Shown: positions 1 to 5,038 of the stretch, one piece after another
Layout of the letters: every line of letters starts with the position of its first letter
How positions within the stretch are numbered: the first letter of the stretch is position 1
Assembly (NCBI GenBank): GCA_009835515.1
Contig: VXXH01000456.1
Coordinates: 1 to 5,038, forward strand
Length of the DNA stretch: 5,038 bases
Source: Candidatus Poribacteria bacterium
Lineage (GTDB): Bacteria > Poribacteria > WGA-4E > WGA-3G
Direction of reading: 5' to 3'
The notes under the pieces: model-generated
Seen by the model: the letters and a program-made list of their open reading frames with translations, nothing else
Databases searched by the model: none
What the model was told of the DNA's origin: nothing
Position numbers and translations under genes: made by a program

Positions 1-13
1 ACTCACGGTTTTC

Positions 14-42
14 TTGCAATAATTCTCGACTTGCGTTAGTAT
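14..42 (+). promoter_or_regulatory. possible sigma-70-like promoter before the discoidin gene
   Basis: TTGCAA at 14-19 and TAGTAT at 37-42 are separated by 17 bases, the usual sigma-70 spacing. Each box matches its consensus at four of six positions. It lies 43 bases upstream of the first start codon, leaving room for a short leader and the GGAGGA ribosome binding site at 72-77. The match is weak and could be chance, and promoter consensus in this lineage is not known to me. Confidence 0.25.
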
Positions 43-84
43 GTACGGCAAGTACTACCTCACAAACAAACGGAGGAACGTGCG

Positions 85-798
85 ATGAAATGGATAAAAT
101 ATGGAGGGATTGCGATGATAGCGATGCTAATCAGCATACCTGCTGTTTTCGCAGCCCATGAAGAAGATAAGGGACCCGAAAAATTCGGACGTTACGAATT
201 CAAGGAACAAGACATTGCAGAAGCAACGGATGCATGTGATGCCGGTGGGGCATCGGGCCCTGAATTCGTGCCGACAGTCCGAGATAAAGAGCCGAATTTG
301 GCACTCCTCAAGGATGCAAAACCAGAAGCTTCCTCACAGTTGGAGGGATGGTGCCCTCGTAGACACTGTGTTGAATATCTCAACGACGGTTTTTATAACA
401 ACTGCCGCAGCTGGATTATTGGTCCGATACCGGGGTGGGCACAGATTGACATGGGTGATGTCGCGAATGTGAACCGTATCTATTTCGCGAGCGATCATGC
501 CCAAGATTTCCATGACCGGAAAGCGGCTGACTTTGATATTCTCGTTGCGACTACCAAAGCGGATCCAAATTCCGAAGCAAACACGTGGACAAAGGTTTAC
601 ACGCACAAAGGAGACCCTATTAGCGAAACAACCGAGTTCACCTTCAAAGATGTAGAAGCACGATGGTTGCGCCTCCATATTCGCGCAGACGGTGGCGCGC
701 GTGTTGATGAAATCGAGATTTATGGTGGACGTGATCCGATGGCTGTTGAACCGGACGCGAAACTTACCACAACGTGGGCAGAGATCAAAACAGAGTAG
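85..798 (+). CDS. secreted discoidin-like (F5/8 type C) domain protein
   Basis: This 237-residue exported protein probably binds carbohydrate or another surface ligand. Residues 1-23 form a signal peptide: Lys at 2 and 5, a hydrophobic core, and a likely cut after AVFA. Residues 24-70 are a charged, low-complexity lead-in. Residues 71-214 have the galactose-binding-like jelly-roll pattern of discoidin domains: NLA at 71-73, LNDG at 99-102, W110, WAQIDMG at 118-124, VNRI at 129-132, ARWLRL at 192-197, and VDEIEIYG at 207-214 closing the domain. Four cysteines (51, 90, 95, 107) could form disulfides after export. The end (221-237) carries the KLTTTWAEIK tail also found on the next two proteins. 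The start is firm: GGAGGA at 72-77 sits 7 bases before the ATG. No catalytic residues are apparent, so I read it as a binding module. The ligand is unknown. Confidence 0.85.
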   Translation: MKWIKYGGIAMIAMLISIPAVFAAHEEDKGPEKFGRYEFKEQDIAEATDACDAGGASGPEFVPTVRDKEPNLALLKDAKPEASSQLEGWCPRRHCVEYLNDGFYNNCRSWIIGPIPGWAQIDMGDVANVNRIYFASDHAQDFHDRKAADFDILVATTKADPNSEANTWTKVYTHKGDPISETTEFTFKDVEARWLRLHIRADGGARVDEIEIYGGRDPMAVEPDAKLTTTWAEIKTE

Positions 799-808
799 GA
801 TAGCTATC

Positions 809-837
809 TGTAGGCGAGGTTTTAAATCTCGCCTACA
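809..837 (+). repeat. perfect hairpin between genes 1 and 2
   Basis: TGTAGGCGAG at 809-818 is exactly complementary to CTCGCCTACA at 828-837. A G-U pair (819/827) and two A-U pairs extend it to a 13-pair stem with a three-base loop. The G-U pair forms only in the + strand RNA. It sits 10 bases after the stop of the first gene. It could end or slow transcription or protect the mRNA 3' end, but no T-run follows, so it is not a classic intrinsic terminator. It may instead be a copy of a dispersed palindromic repeat. A smaller palindrome, GATAGCTATC, lies just before it at 799-808. Confidence 0.7.
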
Positions 838-860
838 ACAAACAGGGTAGACAAGAAAAA

Positions 861-1694
861 ATGCGATATGTCCGCATGGAAACCTTCACGTGGCAGATAA
901 CTCTCATTGCTGTCCTGACGCTGTGTGTCAGTATCGGTTATGCTGAAATTCTGTTTCAGGATGACTTTGAGGGGAAAAACGCGATTGGTCAGCGGGTCAT
1001 TGATGAAACGAAATGGATGCCTCTACCGAGTTGGAAACTCAGTGACAACGAGGATAATCACGCGGTTTTAGGCAAAAAAGTGCTTGATATCTGGGGCCAT
1101 GGGGCTGGATTAAGTATCGCTGAGTTCCCAGCGGAATTTGATTACTACGCTGATTTCAAGACGATGGAGGGAACCGGCCCTGGGAGTGTCGCACGTTTTG
1201 TGTTTCACGCGCAAGAAGATCGAGTGGATCCACTTAACCTTATTCAGGCCAACAGCATTTATAACTATTACTCGGCATCAATCACGACGGAAGGTGCCAA
1301 ATACTCACCGCAACATATCCGTTGGACGCGCCACTTCGTGCGCGAAAGAGTTCGGCAAGTTTGGAGCGTTCCGTTTGCAGACAGACAAAGTCGGAAGCGA
1401 GACGTTTGGTATCGGGTGAAGTTTGAGGTGCGGGCGAATCAGCAATTTTATGCATACTTGGGTGAAGTTGGTGCAGACCCGAATGAACTCATTTTCGTAG
1501 GGACATGGACCGATGTTAAAAAAGGGTTCGCGCAGGGAAAGATTGGCTTCTCAATGATAGGAAATGTTAAAGGGGGCTGGGGTGAACGCGCCCAATTCGA
1601 TAATATCGTGGTGACTACGCCTGGGTATCATCCGCTCCCTGTTGCCCCAAGCGGGAAACTGTCTTTGACATGGGGTGAACTCAAGCGCGAATAA
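861..1694 (+). CDS. secreted concanavalin A-like (DUF1080-like) domain protein, paralog 1
   Basis: This 277-residue exported protein appears to have a LamG/concanavalin A-like beta-sandwich of the DUF1080 (3-keto-disaccharide hydrolase/glycoside hydrolase 16-like) type. Residues 1-28 are a signal peptide with a likely cut after GYA. Domain marks are ILFQDDFE (30-37), FDYYADF (93-99), FVFHA (113-117), YSPQHIRW (148-155), then VWYRVKFE, FVGTW, GKIGF and AQFDNI. These are the strand patterns of sugar-binding sandwich domains. I see no clear acid pair proving hydrolase activity. It is a paralog of the next gene, with about 15 extra residues after FHA and other small insertions. The MRY start is chosen because the paralog also begins MRY; the ribosome binding site is weak, and ATG 876 is an alternative start. 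Residues 261-277 carry the shared tail (GKLSLTWGELK). Cys22 lies in the signal peptide, but Leu precedes it, so it is not a lipobox. Confidence 0.8.
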   Translation: MRYVRMETFTWQITLIAVLTLCVSIGYAEILFQDDFEGKNAIGQRVIDETKWMPLPSWKLSDNEDNHAVLGKKVLDIWGHGAGLSIAEFPAEFDYYADFKTMEGTGPGSVARFVFHAQEDRVDPLNLIQANSIYNYYSASITTEGAKYSPQHIRWTRHFVRERVRQVWSVPFADRQSRKRDVWYRVKFEVRANQQFYAYLGEVGADPNELIFVGTWTDVKKGFAQGKIGFSMIGNVKGGWGERAQFDNIVVTTPGYHPLPVAPSGKLSLTWGELKRE

Positions 1695-1703
1695 GGAGAC
1701 TGA

Positions 1704-2447
1704 ATGCGATATACAATTTTTTTTACACTTATTTTCCTGACACTTGCTTTGTGTGTTAGCACGGTTTCTGCAGAAATCTTATTTCACGACGATTTTGAGC
1801 GTCAAGAAATCGACCTCGCTAAATGGGCACCGCAAGCGAGTTGGGGACTTAAGGAGAATGATACCCGACATGATGTGCTTGATAGAAGAGTGCTCGACGT
1901 TTGGGGCGGTGGTGCTGGGCTGACGCTTACCGATTTCCCCGAAGAATTTGACTACTACGCCGATTTCAACGCTAAAAATGGTGGTTCATTAGGGTTCGTT
2001 TTCCACGCCAGGAACGATAAGTACTTCTATATGCACGATATCTCAACTGCTGGCTCTAAGTATTCACCGCAACACATCGGATGGCATATAAACCTTGAGA
2101 ACAACTGGTCCGTCGAACATACACCTTTTGCAGATGAAAAAAAACGTAGGCAGAATGTTTGGTACCGCGTCAAGTTTGAGGCGCGCAAGAACTACAAATT
2201 TAAGGCGTACCTCGGTAGGGTTGGCGCGAAATGGAATAGTCTCGTCTTTGTGGGTGAATGGAGCGATGGTGAGAAAAGATACGAAAAGGGTAAAATCGGT
2301 TTCTACGCGCGAGGCGGTAATCGGGGCGCGGCCGCCCATCACGCGCAATTCGATAATATTTTCGTTACGACCCCGGGATTTAATATTTTTTCCGTCGAAC
2401 CGAAAGGGAAACTCACGGTAACGTGGGGCAATCTGAAAACACAATGA
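1704..2447 (+). CDS. secreted concanavalin A-like (DUF1080-like) domain protein, paralog 2
   Basis: This 247-residue exported protein is a tandem paralog of the preceding gene. The signal peptide is residues 1-23 (a long Phe/Leu core, likely cut after VSA). The mature part begins EILFHDDFE, as in paralog 1, and shares FDYYADF (82-88), GFVFHAR (97-103), YSPQHIGW (120-127), VWYRVKFE, FVGEW, GKIGF and AQFDNI. The fold is a concanavalin A-like beta-sandwich related to DUF1080, so a carbohydrate-binding or glycoside-processing role outside the cell is likely; the substrate is unknown. Residues 231-247 carry the shared tail (GKLTVTWGNLK). TAAGGAG at 1692-1698 overlaps the upstream stop and lies 5 bases before the ATG, giving a 9-base gap and clear cotranscription with paralog 1. 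Its TGA stop overlaps the next start as ATGA. Confidence 0.82.
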   Translation: MRYTIFFTLIFLTLALCVSTVSAEILFHDDFERQEIDLAKWAPQASWGLKENDTRHDVLDRRVLDVWGGGAGLTLTDFPEEFDYYADFNAKNGGSLGFVFHARNDKYFYMHDISTAGSKYSPQHIGWHINLENNWSVEHTPFADEKKRRQNVWYRVKFEARKNYKFKAYLGRVGAKWNSLVFVGEWSDGEKRYEKGKIGFYARGGNRGAAAHHAQFDNIFVTTPGFNIFSVEPKGKLTVTWGNLKTQ

Positions 2448-3454
2448 ACCTTCAAAAACCGTTAGCAATCGGCATCATCGGTGCTGGTAATATGGGTAGA
2501 AATCATCAGGGCGCGATAATGAATTACGGCGCGAACGTCGTCGCAGTCCAGGACGTGCGGCTTGAAGCAGCGCGTGAACTCGCAACGCATGCTGACGAAG
2601 CACTTGCTACTACCGATTTAGATGCTTTTTTCGATGTGGAAATGGACGGGGTGGTGATTACGACACCGCCCCCCATTCGTCTTGAACCCATTCAGATGGC
2701 GTGCGATCGTGGTACTTCCGTCATGGTCGAGAAACCTCCTGCGCTGAATATGATTGAAGGTAGAAAGTGCCTTGAAGCCATTGAGAAAGCAGATGTCATC
2801 GCTGCTGTAGGATTCCAACTCCGTTATCACCCACTCTATGAACGTCTGAAAGCGTTAATCGCCGCGGAGACGGTACACCTCGTCCGGACGGTCTGCACCG
2901 TCAATTATTACCTCAGTTTCAGCATGGCACCATGGTTCCTGCAGTATGAAATAAGCGGCGGACCCTTGCCGGAACAAGCAGTGCATGTCTTGGATTGCGC
3001 ACGGTTTGTTATGGGAAATCCGAAACCTGTGCAGGCGCATGCATTGGCTATCAAAAATATGGCGTTGGAACGGACGGAATTCGATGCAGAAAACGCCATA
3101 CAGATGACTTATCAGTTGGACAATGGCGTTTTCGGAACACACATGAATCACTGTGGCACAGAAGGATTTACTTTCGAGGTTGAAGTCGTCGGACCGCATT
3201 TGCGACTACACGCACACATGACAGATAACACTATTCGCGGGTACCTTAACGGTGAGACTATCAACGAATCGGCAGCTGCTGAAAACAGTCTGGGTTTAAA
3301 CAAAACTGGCGCGTGGCTGCGCGCCATTGAAACAGGCGACAGGACACTCATCCGCTCACCTTTTGCTGATGGCGTGCAGACACTCGCCTTAATTGATGCC
3401 GCGGTCCAGAGCCGCGACACCGGTAGATTTATTAATGTGGAAGAATTGAATTAG
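2444..3454 (+). CDS. Gfo/Idh/MocA family NAD(P)-dependent oxidoreductase
   Basis: This 336-residue cytoplasmic oxidoreductase typically acts on a sugar, inositol or amino-sugar derivative using NAD(P). The N-terminal Rossmann fold shows the dinucleotide motif GIIGAGNMG (10-18), an acidic residue after the second strand (D37), TTPPP (73-77), and the family's EKP motif at 96-98, whose Lys97 is the usual catalytic lysine. GFQLRYHP (123-130) starts the C-terminal sheet domain. GGPLPEQAVHVLD (172-184) holds the expected His181 and Asp184. Length is normal for the family. I chose ATG 2444, which overlaps the upstream TGA by four bases (ATGA) and begins right before the Rossmann strand. A GTG at 2423 would add only seven residues coded inside the tail of the previous gene. 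No strong ribosome binding site is seen, which fits translational coupling. The substrate cannot be told from sequence. Confidence 0.9.
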   Translation: MNLQKPLAIGIIGAGNMGRNHQGAIMNYGANVVAVQDVRLEAARELATHADEALATTDLDAFFDVEMDGVVITTPPPIRLEPIQMACDRGTSVMVEKPPALNMIEGRKCLEAIEKADVIAAVGFQLRYHPLYERLKALIAAETVHLVRTVCTVNYYLSFSMAPWFLQYEISGGPLPEQAVHVLDCARFVMGNPKPVQAHALAIKNMALERTEFDAENAIQMTYQLDNGVFGTHMNHCGTEGFTFEVEVVGPHLRLHAHMTDNTIRGYLNGETINESAAAENSLGLNKTGAWLRAIETGDRTLIRSPFADGVQTLALIDAAVQSRDTGRFINVEELN

Positions 3455-3474
3455 AGAAGCGCGAAGCTTGGAAC

Positions 3475-3525
3475 GAAGTGGAAAGCGGATAGACGGGTAA
3501 GCACTTGAAGTTTTCAATCCACTTC
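3475..3525 (+). repeat. spaced inverted repeat in the gap before the ArsC-like gene
   Basis: GAAGTGGA (3475-3482) is exactly complementary to TCCACTTC (3518-3525). The 35-base interior holds a second short hairpin, TTGAA-GTT-TTCAA (3505-3517), directly next to the right arm. It fills much of the 97-base gap between the Gfo/Idh/MocA gene and the ArsC-like gene. No T-run follows. It could be an mRNA structure, a worn palindromic element, or chance; I see no clear promoter here. Confidence 0.4.
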
Positions 3526-3551
3526 ATCGAACCGCAAGGAAAATAAAAAAA

Positions 3552-3890
3552 ATGGTAGATTGGATCTATTTTCGGAATAGCTGAAACTCATGCAAAAAAG
3601 TGCAAGAGTTTCTTGACACACATAACTTACAAGCAGAAAACCGTACGGACGCTCGAAAAGAGAAAATGGATGCTGCAGCAGTATGGGCTTTAATGGGCAA
3701 TGCGGAGCAGATTGTTGTCGCGAAAGGGAAGCGCGTTGAAACTTTCGTGCCGTCTGATGACACACAAGCACCGATTTTGAAAGCGGTCCTCGGTCGTAGC
3801 GGTAGCCTGCGCGCACCGACAGTCCAGAGTGGAGATGTCTTTTTTGTCGGCTACAATGTAGCACTCTATGAGAACCCACCGTTCGTCTAA
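3552..3890 (+). CDS. ArsC-like thioredoxin-fold selenoprotein, UGA at codon 11 read as selenocysteine
   Basis: Reading from ATG 3552 through the in-frame TGA at 3582-3584 gives a 112-residue protein starting MVDWIYFRNS-U-NSCKK. The beta strand (WIYF), the U11-x-x-C14 redox motif and the following helix (KKVQEFL) make the N-terminal half of a thioredoxin/ArsC fold. Without them the GTG 3600 frame lacks its first strand and active site. Further marks are the variable helical part (33-50), IVVAKGKRVETF (54-65), and LRAPTV (86-91) with a probable cis-proline at 89, as in ArsC-type proteins. From memory, an 'ArsC family (seleno)protein' with this layout is known; a redox role is likely and arsenate reduction is unproven. 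AAGGA at 3536-3540 lies 11 bases before the ATG. TGA is also a real stop here (the gene ending at 2447), so recoding must be local, and a SECIS-like hairpin begins within the TGA codon. The alternative is a nonsense-mutated Cys homolog. Confidence 0.8.
3583..3612 (+). promoter_or_regulatory. candidate bacterial SECIS hairpin
   Basis: Starting at the second base of the TGA, GAAACTC (3583-3589) pairs perfectly with GAGTTTC (3606-3612). After one A-A mismatch (3590/3605), TGCA (3591-3594) pairs with TGCA (3601-3604), leaving the loop AAAAAG (3595-3600). Bacterial SECIS elements are coding-region hairpins immediately after the UGA, bound by SelB. In E. coli fdhF the upper stem also has a TGCA-type stem and a small loop with an essential G. 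Here the loop G is at the last loop position, 15 bases after the UGA, rather than the first two, which is a departure from the usual model. The whole hairpin is translated as part of the ArsC-like protein. Confidence 0.65.
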
Positions 3891-3911
3891 ATCCTACGAG
3901 GACGAAAACTG

Positions 3912-4679
3912 ATGGCAACCATTGAAAAGATTTTGATTACGGGTGCGAGTGGATATTTAGCGCAATTTATTATTGACCGGTTGCACGGCGCGTATGAACT
4001 GACACTGACTGACATCGTTGAGCCGGATCAAGTGCCTGAAAATACGACCTTTATCAAGGCGGATGTGACAAACGCTTCTGAGATTGAGGCAGCGTGTGCG
4101 GATCAGGATGCGGTTGTGCATCTCGTTGCCTTGGTACGAGGACGGTCTGATAAACCTGCTTCGCTATTTGCAGATGTGATGGTGAAAGGTACATGGAATG
4201 TTGCTGAAGCCTGTGTTCGACAAGGTGTACGGAAACTTGTGAACATATCAAGTATATCAACGTGTCCGCCTGCTCCCGGCGTAAAATTGCCGTACGAGGT
4301 AGGCGATGATTTCCAGTTCGGACCCGGAGATATCTACTATGCGCTCGCGAAGTACCTCGGAGAGCGGATCGGTGCAGCCTACCATCAAGCACACGGATTG
4401 GACGTAATTCATGTCCGTCCAGGCGTCATCGCAGGCGATGGACAAAACCCCGGTCCAGCAGCCCCTGATGTTGTAACGGATCCTTGGTTCGTTTATGTGG
4501 ATCCGAGAGATGTTGCGCAGTGTGTTGCCCGCGCGATTGAGACAGAGACGGTAAAATACGGAGCATATAACGCCGTCGCTGGACGTGCGGATTCCCGTTT
4601 TTCATGGAAACAGGCAGCGGATGATTTAGGGTATTCACCGGAGCATAACTGGCCAGAGATCCCCGGCGGCGAGACGTAA
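3912..4679 (+). CDS. extended SDR, NAD-dependent epimerase/dehydratase family
   Basis: This 255-residue cytoplasmic NAD(P)-dependent enzyme belongs to the extended short-chain dehydrogenase/reductase class, typically nucleotide-sugar epimerases, dehydratases or sugar/uronate dehydrogenases. Visible marks are ILITGASGYLA (7-17) for the nucleotide-binding loop, D34 at the end of strand 2 (suggesting NAD rather than NADP), ADV (50-52), VVHLVAL (68-74), KGTWNVAEAC (92-101), the catalytic Ser region NISSIS (111-116), and the YxxxK pair Tyr143/Lys147. HVRPGVIAGDG lies in the substrate-binding half and FVYVDPRDVAQ is the usual late family motif. The third glycine of the GxxGxxG loop is Ala17. At 255 residues it is a short member. 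The start follows GAGG (3898-3901) by 10 bases and the gap from the selenoprotein is 21 bases, so the two are probably cotranscribed. The exact substrate is unknown. Confidence 0.88.
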   Translation: MATIEKILITGASGYLAQFIIDRLHGAYELTLTDIVEPDQVPENTTFIKADVTNASEIEAACADQDAVVHLVALVRGRSDKPASLFADVMVKGTWNVAEACVRQGVRKLVNISSISTCPPAPGVKLPYEVGDDFQFGPGDIYYALAKYLGERIGAAYHQAHGLDVIHVRPGVIAGDGQNPGPAAPDVVTDPWFVYVDPRDVAQCVARAIETETVKYGAYNAVAGRADSRFSWKQAADDLGYSPEHNWPEIPGGET

Positions 4680-4681
4680 AG

Positions 4682-4813
4682 ATGCTTATGACACCTGAAA
4701 ACAATGAACCTCAATCAGAAACTACCGATTTATAGAAGCAGCCAATCAGCGAAAGTTACTACAAACAATATATACCTACCTTGATCACGAGAAGGCATCT
4801 GGTGCTTTAAATA
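4682..4813 (+). pseudogene. frameshifted and truncated gene remnant after the SDR
   Basis: An ATG lies 2 bases after the SDR stop (ATG 4688 is a second choice) and reads MLMTPENNEPQSETTDL before a TAG at 4733-4735. Moving into the next frame from 4735 gives a protein-like stretch, EAANQRKLLQTIYTY then LDHEKASGALNI, which reaches the transposon end at about 4814. Both halves look like parts of one soluble, helix-forming protein start, joined by a one- or two-base indel near 4727-4735. I do not recognise the family. The spacing suggests it was the next gene of the operon. The alternative is that this is plain intergenic DNA and the readable frame is chance, because it is only about 27 codons long. 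Confidence 0.4.
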
Positions 4814-4965
4814 TTGACATACTCCCCCCGCTAAAGCAGGGGGATTCTTAGAAACACCCTGAGCGGGGCAGATCGTGCTATCAACGACCACTGCTTGCGA
4901 TGTGCCAGTCTTCTGTAGCCTCCTGCAACAGGTAATGCCCTAACTGCGTGCTGTAAAGCACCTTA
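4814..4965 (-). ncRNA. candidate omega RNA (TnpB guide RNA scaffold), 3' part
   Basis: In IS200/IS605 elements the right end is transcribed as the omega RNA, which loads TnpB with a guide taken from flanking DNA. The - strand RNA here shows hairpins at 4961-4948 (GTGCT/AGCAC), 4932-4922 (CCTG/CAGG) and the terminal stem at 4843-4824. In the terminal stem, position 4829/4838 is a C-A mismatch on the + strand but a U-G wobble on the - strand, so the eight-pair stem is fully paired only in - strand RNA. The guide would be the reverse complement of about 4798-4813. The 5' boundary is unknown. Confidence 0.5.
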
Positions 4966-5038
4966 CGAAAAGTTTTGAGTCGTTTATTTCAAATGGGATG
5001 TGCTTTTAAGCAATCTTTCCCAACTCACGACTGACAAG
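4814..5038 (-). mobile_element. right end of an IS200/IS605-type (TnpB-bearing) element, partial
   Basis: Read on the - strand, this end has AATCCCCCTGC-TTTA-GCGGGGGG followed by AGTATGTCAA. That is the familiar right-end hairpin and exit sequence of IS200/IS605 elements carrying TnpB. TCAA (4814-4817, - strand) would be the cleavage site, by analogy with ISHp608, whose right site is TCAA. No transposase frame is recognisable inside the window: the - strand frames entering from the right edge stop at about 5006 and 4984. Any tnpB would therefore lie further right, on the - strand. The element may be complete or a decayed copy; that cannot be judged here. Confidence 0.65.

Noticed and set aside
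1..22. Possible end of an upstream gene reading LTVFLQ then TAA, reminiscent of the KLT part of the shared tail
   Set aside because: Only six codons are visible and the Trp-Gly part is missing, so the match is too short to support.
861..944. Lipoprotein signal in paralog 1 (Cys22) and paralog 2 (Cys17)
   Set aside because: The residue before each Cys is Leu, which does not fit a lipobox, and a normal signal peptidase I site follows.
2423..2443. Upstream GTG start for the Gfo/Idh/MocA gene
   Set aside because: It would add seven residues coded within the previous protein's conserved tail, with no ribosome binding site; the ATGA overlap start fits better.
3582..3584. Genome-wide reassignment of TGA to an amino acid
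   Set aside because: TGA ends paralog 2 at 2445-2447 exactly after the conserved tail, so TGA works as a normal stop here.
3600..3890. 96-residue protein starting at GTG 3600
   Set aside because: It lacks the first beta strand and redox motif of the fold and has no ribosome binding site. The same frame extends upstream through one TGA to a good ATG.
3514..3918. 134-residue - strand open frame opposite the ArsC-like gene
   Set aside because: No recognisable domain or signal. It is a shadow of the + strand gene, whose frame shows conserved family motifs.
4818..4846. Intrinsic terminator for the + strand operon
   Set aside because: The stem is GC-rich but no T-run follows on the + strand, the stem pairs fully only as - strand RNA, and the flanks match an IS200/IS605 end.
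1..5038. CRISPR array, tRNA or rRNA genes
   Set aside because: No regularly spaced repeats and no tRNA- or rRNA-like segments were seen on either strand.

Overview
The window looks like chromosomal DNA from an uncultured bacterium of the Candidatus Poribacteria type or a relative. I infer this from three things: small secreted carbohydrate-binding-like proteins sharing a C-terminal tail, Gfo/Idh/MocA and SDR sugar-type oxidoreductases beside them, and a selenocysteine-containing ArsC-like protein. GC content is moderate. The taxonomic call is by gene style only and is not proven.

All intact genes are on the + strand. A probable promoter and a strong ribosome binding site precede a secreted discoidin-like (F5/8 type C) protein (85-798). 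A perfect hairpin (809-837) separates it from two tandem paralogous secreted proteins with a concanavalin A-like/DUF1080-like fold (861-1694 and 1704-2447). The second paralog overlaps by ATGA a Gfo/Idh/MocA NAD(P)-dependent oxidoreductase (2444-3454). After a 97-base gap holding an inverted repeat comes a small gene that a standard gene caller would truncate. Read from ATG 3552 through an in-frame TGA at 3582-3584, it encodes a 112-residue ArsC/thioredoxin-fold protein with a U-x-x-C motif, and a hairpin of the right shape and place for a bacterial SECIS element begins inside that TGA. An extended SDR (NAD-dependent epimerase/dehydratase, 3912-4679) follows 21 bases later.

The right side is degraded. 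A short gene begins 2 bases after the SDR, shifts frame near 4727-4735, and is cut off at about 4814 by the end of an IS200/IS605-type element. That end carries the GC-rich hairpin typical of a TnpB guide RNA (omega RNA) 3' end, oriented on the - strand, so the transposon body lies beyond the right edge.

Functionally, the first four genes suggest a carbohydrate-related locus: exported binding domains outside the inner membrane and cytoplasmic sugar-type dehydrogenases inside. The most notable observations are the UGA-recoded ArsC-like gene with its SECIS hairpin, and the C-terminal tail (consensus V-x-P-x-[GA]-K-L-[ST]-x-T-W-[GA]-x-[LI]-K) shared by three exported proteins with two different folds, which may be a sorting or processing signal.
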